Source: an uncultured Lachnospiraceae bacterium (GTDB taxonomy: Bacteria; Bacillota; Clostridia; Lachnospirales; Lachnospiraceae). Taken from it: a DNA stretch of 13,499 nt. A program made the position numbers and the translations under genes. Position 1 is the stretch's first letter; each line of letters opens with the position of its first letter. The notes below the pieces were generated by a model that saw nothing but the letters and a program-made list of their open reading frames with translations, ran no database searches and was not told where the DNA came from. The stretch lies in the NCBI GenBank assembly GCA_937916415.1, contig CALGGH010000166.1:1-13499 (forward strand). The letters are read 5' to 3'. Of the stretch, positions 7,618 to 13,499 are shown piece by piece.

Positions 7618-7663
7618 CTAGTGTAGCGTTTCAATGACTTCTTTACTTAAAACGCTACACTAG
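7618..7663. terminator. Bidirectional terminator between the glycosyltransferase gene and purC
   Basis: CTAGTGTAGCGTTT (7618-7631) and AAACGCTACACTAG (7650-7663) form a perfect 14-bp stem with an 18-nt loop. On the plus strand it is followed by GATTTTTG. On the minus strand it is followed by TGCATATGTTTTTTC. It can therefore end both convergent transcripts. The purC stop codon (7660-7662) lies inside the stem. Confidence 0.85.
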
Positions 7664-8532
7664 AGATTTTTGCCCGTCAGCATCTTATACGCCTGCAGGT
7701 ATTTCTCAGTCGTCTTCTTTACGATGTCCTCGGGCAGCGTCCAGTCATGCGCACCCTCGTGAGCCGTGAGATAATCCCTCGCAAACTGCTTGTCAAAAGA
7801 CCCCTGCGTCCTGCCGGGCTCATATTCGTCGGCAGGCCAGAACCTGGACGAATCCGGAGTCAGGATCTCGTCTCCCAGCACCATATCGCCGTTTTCATCC
7901 AGGCCGAACTCCAGCTTGGTATCGGCTATGATGATGCCCCTGGTAAGCGCATAATCCGCGCATTTCTTATAGATCTCCAGCGTGTAGTCCCTGAGTTTCG
8001 CGGCATATCCCTCGCCCTTGCCGGGGAATTCCTTTTCCAGGACTTCTATCGATCTCTCATAAGAAATGTTTTCGTCATGATCACCGATCTCGGCCTTGGT
8101 GCTGGGCGTGTATATCGCCTCTGGCAGCTTGTCTGCCTCTGCCAGTCCCTCGGGCAGCCTGATGCCGCATACGGTGCCGTCCTTCTTGTAGCTCTTGAGT
8201 CCGCTGCCGGTGATGTATCCCCTGACGATGCATTCGATGGGCAGCATGGTCAGCTTTCTGCACAGCATGCTGCGTCCCTTAAACTCGTCGGTCCTGAATT
8301 CCTCCGGCATGTCCGCCGTATCGGTGGAGATCATATGATTGTGGATGACGTCCTTGGTCAGTTCAAACCAGAACCTGGACATATGCGTCAGCACCGCCCC
8401 CTTGCAGGGGACGGTGTTGTGCAGTATCACGTCGAAACAGCTGATGCGGTCGGTCGCGACCATGATCAGCGTGTCTCCGTTATCATAGATTTCTCTTACC
8501 TTGCCTTCCTTGATCGGTGTGGGTGTGCTCAT
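7660..8532 (-). CDS. purC: Phosphoribosylaminoimidazole-succinocarboxamide synthase (SAICAR synthetase)
   Basis: This 290-residue cytoplasmic enzyme carries out the ATP-dependent joining of CAIR and aspartate to SAICAR in de novo purine synthesis. Both family signatures are clear: LPIECIVRGYITGSG near residues 97-111 and IIADTKLEFGLD near 200-211. The N-terminus carries the IKEGKVREIYD nucleotide-binding strand. The length matches the longer form (about 290-300 residues) rather than the form of about 240. The ATG at 8532 follows AGGAG at 7-nt spacing. The gene starts 15 nt after the ppdK stop, so the two are probably one transcript. Other pur genes are not in the window. The stop lies within the terminator stem. 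Confidence 0.96.
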   Translation of the reverse strand: MSTPTPIKEGKVREIYDNGDTLIMVATDRISCFDVILHNTVPCKGAVLTHMSRFWFELTKDVIHNHMISTDTADMPEEFRTDEFKGRSMLCRKLTMLPIECIVRGYITGSGLKSYKKDGTVCGIRLPEGLAEADKLPEAIYTPSTKAEIGDHDENISYERSIEVLEKEFPGKGEGYAAKLRDYTLEIYKKCADYALTRGIIIADTKLEFGLDENGDMVLGDEILTPDSSRFWPADEYEPGRTQGSFDKQFARDYLTAHEGAHDWTLPEDIVKKTTEKYLQAYKMLTGKNL

Positions 8533-8547
8533 TTTTGTCTCCTATGA

Positions 8548-11190
8548 TCAGGCCTTTTTTTGCGCGATGGCTGCCTGTGCTGCCGCAAGCCTGGCGATCG
8601 GCACGCGGAAAGGCGAGCATGATACGTAGTCCAGGCCGATCTCGTTGCAGAACTCTACTGACGAAGGATCTCCGCCGTGCTCTCCGCAGATGCCCACGTG
8701 CAGGTTCGGATTGGAGGGCTTGCCCAGGTCCATGGACATCTTCATCAGCTTGCCCACGCCGTTCCTGTCGAGCTTGGCAAAAGGATCGTTCTCAAATATC
8801 TTGGCATCATAATATGCGCTCAGGAACTTGCCTGCGTCATCTCTCGAGAATCCGTAGGTCATCTGAGTCAGGTCGTTGGTTCCGAAACAGAAGAAGTCAG
8901 CATGCCTGGCGATCTCGTCAGCAGTAAGCGCTGCCCTCGGGATCTCGATCATGGTACCTACTTCATACTCAAGCTTGTATCCTGCAGCCTTGATTTCTTC
9001 CTCGGCGGTCTCCACTACGAACTTCTTGACGTAGTCAAATTCCTTGACGTCACCGATGAGCGGGATCATGATCTCGGGCTTAACCTTCCAGTTGGAGTGC
9101 TTCCTGGATACGTTGATGGCTGCCCTGATCACGGCCCTGGTCTGCATCCTGGCGATCTCAGGATAGGTGACTGCCAGGCGGCATCCGCGGTGACCCATCA
9201 TCGGGTTGAACTCATGCAGTGAGTTGATGATGGTCTTGATCTCGTCAACGGTCTTGCCCTGAGTCTTGGCCAGCTTCTCGATGTCGGCTTCCTCGGTGGG
9301 AACGAACTCATGCAGCGGGGGATCCAGGAACCTGATGGTGACCGGATATCCCTCCAGGGCTTCGTAGAGCTTCTCGAAGTCGCCCTGCTGATAAGGCAGG
9401 ATCTTCTCAAGTGCCTTTTCCCTGTCCTCTACGTTGTCGGAGCAGATCATCTCCCTGAAGGCATCTATCCTGTTGCCCTCGAAAAACATGTGCTCGGTAC
9501 GGCACAGTCCGATTCCCTCTGCTCCGAGTTCGCGTGCCTTGCGCGCGTCGGCAGGGGTGTCGGCATTGGTGCGGACCTTCATTGTGCGGTACTTGTCAGC
9601 CCATCCCATGATGCGTCCGAACTCGCCTGCGATCGTGGCATCCACGGTAGGAATGATGCCGTCGTAGATGTTACCGGTGGAACCGTCTATTGATATGAAG
9701 TCGCCTTCTTTATACGTCTTGCCGGCGAGGGTGAATTTCTTGTTGGGCTCGTCCATGGCAATGTCTCCGCAACCGGACACGCAGCACTTGCCCATGCCCC
9801 TGGCAACTACGGCTGCATGGCTCGTCATGCCTCCGCGTACCGTCAGTATGCCCTGTGCGGCCTTCATGCCGGTGATGTCCTCGGGTGAAGTCTCCAGGCG
9901 GACGAGTACGACCTTTTCGCCCCTGTCATGCCACTTTTCCGCATCCTCTGCCGAGAACACGATCTTGCCTGCTGCCGCTCCGGGTGAAGCGCCGAGGCCG
10001 CGGCCGATCGGGGTGGCCTTCTGGATGGCCTTTACGTCGAACTGAGGGTGAAGCAGTGTGTCAAGGTTGCGGGGATCGATCATCGCTACTGCCTCTTCCT
10101 CGGTCTTGCGTCCCTCATCAACCAGGTCGCACGCGATTTTTAATGCTGCCTGCGCGGTACGCTTGCCGTTGCGGCACTGCAGCATGTAGAGCTTGCCGTT
10201 TTCCACGGTGAACTCCATGTCCTGCATGTCGCGGTAGTGCTTCTCGAGGATCTTGCAGACCTTGGTGAACTGATTGTATGCCTCAGGGAACTTCTGCTCC
10301 ATCTCGGTAATGTGCATGGGAGTACGGATTCCAGCAACCACGTCCTCACCCTGCGCGTTGACGAGGAACTCGCCCATCAGCTTCTTTTCGCCGGTGGCGG
10401 GATCACGCGTGAATGCAACGCCCGTACCGGAGTTGTTGTTTAAGTTGCCGAATACCATGGGCATGACGGAAACGGCGGTACCCCAGCTGTAGGGGATGTC
10501 GTTGTCGCGGCGGTAGACGTTGGCCCTCGGGTTGTCCCATGACCTGAACACGGCCTTGATGGCTTCCTTCAGCTGTACGATGGGGTCTGAAGGGAAGTCC
10601 TCACCGAGCTCACTCTTGTACTCGGCCTTGAACTGCTCAGCCAGGTCCTTGAGGTCCTCCGCAGTCAGGTCTACGTCGAACTCTACGCCCTTTTTCTTCT
10701 TCATCTCGTCGATGAGCTCTTCAAAATGCTTCTTGCCGACGCCCATTACCACGTCTGAGAACATCTGTATGAACCTGCGATAGGAATCATATACGAATCG
10801 TTCAAACTTGGGATCGGGATTTCTGGAGATCATTGCCTCCACTACTTCCTCGTTGAGGCCCAGGTTCAGGATCGTGTCCATCATGCCGGGCATCGAAGCC
10901 CTCGCACCGGATCGAACCGAAACGAGCAGCGGCTTGTCAGGATCTCCGAAGTACTTGTCATTGATCATCTCGATGCGGCCCACGAACTCCATGATGGCGC
11001 TCATGATCTCGTCGTTGATCTGACGGCCGTCCTCGTAATACTGGTTACAAGCCTCGGTCGTAACAGTGAATCCCTGCGGAACCGGCAGGCCGATGTTGGT
11101 CATCTCTGCCAGGTTCGCACCCTTTCCGCCGAGCAGTTCGCGCATGTTCGCGTTACCCTCGGTAAACAGGTATACCCATTTTTTTGCCAT
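8548..11190 (-). CDS. ppdK: Pyruvate, phosphate dikinase
   Basis: This 880-residue cytoplasmic enzyme interconverts PEP, AMP and PPi with pyruvate, ATP and Pi. In many anaerobes it serves glycolysis with PPi or gluconeogenesis. Its N-terminal ATP-grasp domain begins with LLGGKGANLAEM and contains SVRSGARASMPGMMDT. The swivelling phosphohistidine domain has GGMTSHAAVVARG, with catalytic His458 after Thr456-Ser457. The C-terminal PEP/pyruvate barrel has GLCRTEHMFF (561-570), GTNDLTQMTYGFSRDD (770-785) and the general acid Cys835 in HVGICGEHGG. The length matches bacterial PPDK. The ATG at 11190 follows AGGGGGT at 8-nt spacing. It is read before purC in a likely two-gene transcript. Palindromes upstream suggest a regulated promoter. 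The Thr two positions before the His is the site that PDRP-type regulators modify in some organisms; no such gene is visible here. Confidence 0.98.
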   Translation of the reverse strand: MAKKWVYLFTEGNANMRELLGGKGANLAEMTNIGLPVPQGFTVTTEACNQYYEDGRQINDEIMSAIMEFVGRIEMINDKYFGDPDKPLLVSVRSGARASMPGMMDTILNLGLNEEVVEAMISRNPDPKFERFVYDSYRRFIQMFSDVVMGVGKKHFEELIDEMKKKKGVEFDVDLTAEDLKDLAEQFKAEYKSELGEDFPSDPIVQLKEAIKAVFRSWDNPRANVYRRDNDIPYSWGTAVSVMPMVFGNLNNNSGTGVAFTRDPATGEKKLMGEFLVNAQGEDVVAGIRTPMHITEMEQKFPEAYNQFTKVCKILEKHYRDMQDMEFTVENGKLYMLQCRNGKRTAQAALKIACDLVDEGRKTEEEAVAMIDPRNLDTLLHPQFDVKAIQKATPIGRGLGASPGAAAGKIVFSAEDAEKWHDRGEKVVLVRLETSPEDITGMKAAQGILTVRGGMTSHAAVVARGMGKCCVSGCGDIAMDEPNKKFTLAGKTYKEGDFISIDGSTGNIYDGIIPTVDATIAGEFGRIMGWADKYRTMKVRTNADTPADARKARELGAEGIGLCRTEHMFFEGNRIDAFREMICSDNVEDREKALEKILPYQQGDFEKLYEALEGYPVTIRFLDPPLHEFVPTEEADIEKLAKTQGKTVDEIKTIINSLHEFNPMMGHRGCRLAVTYPEIARMQTRAVIRAAINVSRKHSNWKVKPEIMIPLIGDVKEFDYVKKFVVETAEEEIKAAGYKLEYEVGTMIEIPRAALTADEIARHADFFCFGTNDLTQMTYGFSRDDAGKFLSAYYDAKIFENDPFAKLDRNGVGKLMKMSMDLGKPSNPNLHVGICGEHGGDPSSVEFCNEIGLDYVSCSPFRVPIARLAAAQAAIAQKKA

Positions 11191-11226
11191 AGATTTAACC
11201 CCCTGTTAAGAATTTGATGATATCCA

Positions 11227-11272
11227 ATGTCAGAATCTGACATCAAATCTGTAATTTGTCTGAAAATCAGAC
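11227..11272. promoter_or_regulatory. Two palindromic candidate operators upstream of ppdK
   Basis: ATGTCAGAATCTGACAT (11227-11243) has perfect 8-bp arms around one central base. GTCTGAAAATCAGAC (11258-11272) has 6-bp arms around AAA. Their centres are 30 bp apart, about three helical turns, and both are built from TCTGA/TCAGA half-sites. They lie 37-82 bp before the ppdK start codon. On the minus strand, TAAAAT further upstream is a weak -10 candidate. A pair of sites for one dimeric regulator is plausible; they could instead form small hairpins in the leader RNA. Confidence 0.5.
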
Positions 11273-11327
11273 GTCACAAAGAGTATTTTACTACGTTTTC
11301 GGCAATATTACCATAGAAAGACGTTCG

Positions 11328-12257
11328 TTACCTGCCATCCAGCAATTCCTTGTAAAATATGTATTGCTGAATCACTCCGGCGTATCCCTCATATCTGTCA
11401 AACGGGAAATCGCCGCCATACTCCCTGTCAAGCACCTGACGCACGTGAGTGTCCACGGGAAATGCATTCAGGTGATGCAGGCCGAAGAGGCATATGCAGT
11501 CGGCCACCTTGGCTCCCACGCCGTATACCTGCAGCAGGGCCTCACGGGCTTCCCGATAATCCATGGCTGATATCCCGTCCAGGTCCAGCTCGCCGCCTGT
11601 CACGGCCCTGGCCGCCCTGACCACGTACTTGCTCCGATAGCCAAGATTGCAGGGCATCAGGTCGTCATCACGCAAGTCAGCCATGCTCTCCGGAGCGGGA
11701 AATCCGTAATGATGCGGAAACTGCTCCCCGTATTCCCTGCATACTTTATCGATGCACTTATGGATCCTCGGGATGTTGTTCTGCTGGGAGATCAGGAACG
11801 TCACCAGCATCTCCCAGAGGTCCTGGCGAAGTATGCGTATGCCGGATCCGGCCCGGACGGCCGCCGTCAGGTACGCATCCTTCGGATCGGCCAGAGACTG
11901 TACGCAGGCATAGTCCGTGTCCGTATCCACGTCGAAGTATTTTTTCCAAAAGGCCACGTCCTCCGGATCGTCACAGTCCAGGGTGATCCCGTCCTTTTCC
12001 TGCGTGGCGATGACGCGACGGGACCGGGCGATGATTTCATACGTTACGTGGGAGCCCGCGGCGTCAGGGCCCTCTTTTTCACCTGAACCGGCTGCTCTTT
12101 TGGGGGCCTGTCCATCGCCATCATCAATTTTTTTCATCCTGAAGCACTGTCCCGAATCGGCAATCTGCGTCAGGTTTATGTTTTTCTCGGTTATTTTTTT
12201 CATCACAAAATCAATCTCCCGATACCTGCCTCGAGGATATCGGGAGTCATAAGTCAT
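11328..12257 (-). CDS. OGG1-type 8-oxoguanine DNA glycosylase / AP lyase
   Basis: This is a 309-residue base-excision repair enzyme of the helix-hairpin-helix superfamily. The N-terminal OGG-like part starts near INLTQIADSGQCFRM (27-41), and the HhH core carries LISQQNNIPRI (155-165). The decisive motif is VYGVGAKVADCICL (244-257). Lys250 matches the Schiff-base lysine of OGG1 and is absent from AlkA. Asp269 in FPVDTHV is the catalytic aspartate. It should remove oxidised guanine and nick the abasic site. A hydrophilic stretch at about 44-70 interrupts the N-terminal domain and is unusual. The ATG at 12257 overlaps the upstream stop as ATGA, suggesting coupled translation. An ATG at 12203 is an alternative start, with GGGAG about 12 nt upstream, and would drop 18 residues. 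Confidence 0.9.
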   Translation of the reverse strand: MTYDSRYPRGRYREIDFVMKKITEKNINLTQIADSGQCFRMKKIDDGDGQAPKRAAGSGEKEGPDAAGSHVTYEIIARSRRVIATQEKDGITLDCDDPEDVAFWKKYFDVDTDTDYACVQSLADPKDAYLTAAVRAGSGIRILRQDLWEMLVTFLISQQNNIPRIHKCIDKVCREYGEQFPHHYGFPAPESMADLRDDDLMPCNLGYRSKYVVRAARAVTGGELDLDGISAMDYREAREALLQVYGVGAKVADCICLFGLHHLNAFPVDTHVRQVLDREYGGDFPFDRYEGYAGVIQQYIFYKELLDGR

Positions 12258-13499
12258 ATTTCATCTGTTTCCAAAACATCTGAGTCAGTTCGACTCTGAA
12301 TCATCAGCATCGATCGATTCGTCAGGTCTCTGGTTTCGTCTAAGTGACTTGATCTTTTTTTGTGCTTCTGCCAGATTTCAGGACTGACGGTCACAACCAG
12401 CGTTCCGTTTTTGTTCAGCATGTATTTCTGAATAAAGGCCGAAACATCATCCTCGGAAACTTTTGCTATATTTTCATCATAAGAAAAGAAATAGTCGGAG
12501 CCACAAGCTGACCAGAAAAAAGAGAGGGACTTTAAGATTCCTTCCGCACTTTCTCCGTCATAAATTTTTGAATCTTCCAGCTGACGAATAACGAAATCCG
12601 TGCCCCGCTCCTTGAAGAAAAGTTTTTTGTCTGCCATGGCGGGAAAGGCTTTTTTCTTTAAGACAGAAAGAAACAAATCGCCTTTTTCAGCCGGATTGAG
12701 CTTGCCTTCTGCCACAGGCTCTTTTACCACGTCAATGCTTCCGATTCCATAGTTTTCATCCTCGACTTCGGGAACAGCCGCCGGGCCTTGAGCGGCATCC
12801 AGCATGGAGGCATAAAAGGTGAGCATACCGCTCCTTCGCCTCGTGGGATAAGTAGCTCCCACGTAATCGCTTTCAGGGATTCCTAGTGCCTGCTCGGAAA
12901 TGAAAGTCCTGGCAAAAATACCGTCCGGGCTGTTCACAAGATTTGTCCAGACATCAGCGGGATAGGTATCTTCCGCATCAGTTTCACCATCAGGGCCGGC
13001 CAGATAATAGGCCGCATTTACCATGACGTCAGAGCTACCCGGATTCACAAAGACTAATTTCTTATCGCGGGTAAAACGGTTCCTGATTTCAGCCTTATCT
13101 AAAGTCACTGGCTCTTCGGGATTCTTCCAGTCAGAAAAAATCTCTATGACATACTGAAAAACTTCTTCATGATTCACGTCGCCGCCAACAAAAATTGCAG
13201 AATTGGCCGGCGTATAATAGTTTTTCTGAATTTCCCGCAAACTTTCCACACTTGCGTTTTTTACGACAGAAGGATTTCCGCCGGAATCAAGGCACCAGGG
13301 ATTTTTAAACATGGTCTTGAAGATTGAAGCCATGCGGATGTGAGCAGGGTCAGTGAAGTTCGCATTGATTTCCGCCAAAACGACCGACTTTTCGTTTTCA
13401 AGTTCCTGTTCGAGGTCGTTTAATCTTTTCATTTCACCGGCTTCGATGATAGAGTCTGTGAAAATTTTTTCGTTCTCAAAATTTTTTTCGTCCACGTTA
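12254..13499 (-). CDS. M16-family zinc metallopeptidase, 3' part (5' end beyond window)
   Basis: The frame is open to the right edge of the window, with an Asn codon before the GTG at 13495, so the N-terminus is missing. The visible 414 or so residues match the later part of an insulinase/pitrilysin-like (M16) protein. EKSVVLAEI carries the Glu (codon 13370-13372) that corresponds to the third zinc ligand. It is followed by GGNPSVVKNASVESL and YYTPANSAIFVGGDV, the usual end of the first M16 domain, and then by an M16-C-like domain. The HxxEH zinc motif should lie upstream of the window. The segment is visibly more AT-rich than its neighbours, with many AAA and TTT codons. It overlaps the glycosylase gene by 4 nt. 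The cellular location and substrate cannot be told. Confidence 0.82.
   Translation of the reverse strand, partial: NVDEKNFENEKIFTDSIIEAGEMKRLNDLEQELENEKSVVLAEINANFTDPAHIRMASIFKTMFKNPWCLDSGGNPSVVKNASVESLREIQKNYYTPANSAIFVGGDVNHEEVFQYVIEIFSDWKNPEEPVTLDKAEIRNRFTRDKKLVFVNPGSSDVMVNAAYYLAGPDGETDAEDTYPADVWTNLVNSPDGIFARTFISEQALGIPESDYVGATYPTRRRSGMLTFYASMLDAAQGPAAVPEVEDENYGIGSIDVVKEPVAEGKLNPAEKGDLFLSVLKKKAFPAMADKKLFFKERGTDFVIRQLEDSKIYDGESAEGILKSLSFFWSACGSDYFFSYDENIAKVSEDDVSAFIQKYMLNKNGTLVVTVSPEIWQKHKKRSSHLDETRDLTNRSMLMIQSRTDSDVLETDEI

Noticed and set aside
7747..8547. 266-codon plus-strand frame opposite purC
   Set aside because: It is a shadow of purC, with no family motifs on that strand.

Overview
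The window looks like chromosomal DNA from a moderately GC-rich Clostridia-type Firmicute. A Lachnospiraceae-like gut or rumen anaerobe is my best guess. The grounds are strong AGGAG-type ribosome-binding sites, an AMP-forming pyruvate phosphate dikinase of about 880 residues, a TrkA/TrkH potassium system, and cyclic-dinucleotide-type signalling proteins. This assignment is inference from gene content and codon habit, not from a marker gene.

Layout. Bases 1-2165 (minus strand) hold trkH followed 16 nt later by a multi-membrane-span sensor-like protein that runs off the left edge. trkA (2311-3669, plus) diverges from trkH across a short, symmetric regulatory region. The two genes together should give a K+ uptake channel and its nucleotide-gated RCK subunit. 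A six-unit 23-bp tandem repeat fills the gap between trkA and the convergent gene for a REC / degenerate GGDEF / EAL protein (3789-5471, minus). The last repeat unit lies inside that gene's 3' end.

Bases 5472-6501 form a long region without a convincing protein gene. It holds an inverted repeat, a 24-bp tandem repeat, a good sigma70-type promoter, tRNA-Gly(GCC) and a strong terminator. These are followed by a hairpin-rich block ending in a second copy of the tRNA 3' end, a pair of repeats with nested palindromes, and a 205-bp MITE-like element with terminal inverted repeats.

Bases 6502-7581 (plus) encode a family-2 glycosyltransferase with a TPR-like tail. It meets purC (7660-8532, minus) at a shared hairpin that has T-runs on both sides. 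purC follows ppdK (8548-11190, minus) by 15 nt, so the two are probably cotranscribed, linking central carbon/energy metabolism with purine synthesis. Two palindromes 30 bp apart sit just upstream of ppdK. Further upstream on the same strand are an OGG1-type 8-oxoguanine DNA glycosylase (11328-12257) and, overlapping it by 4 nt, the 3' part of an M16 zinc metallopeptidase gene whose more AT-rich composition suggests a different origin.

I see no complete defence system, prophage, CRISPR array or obviously new multigene system. The most unusual material is the repeat-rich tRNA-to-MITE interval, the 23-bp array and the probably non-catalytic signalling protein.
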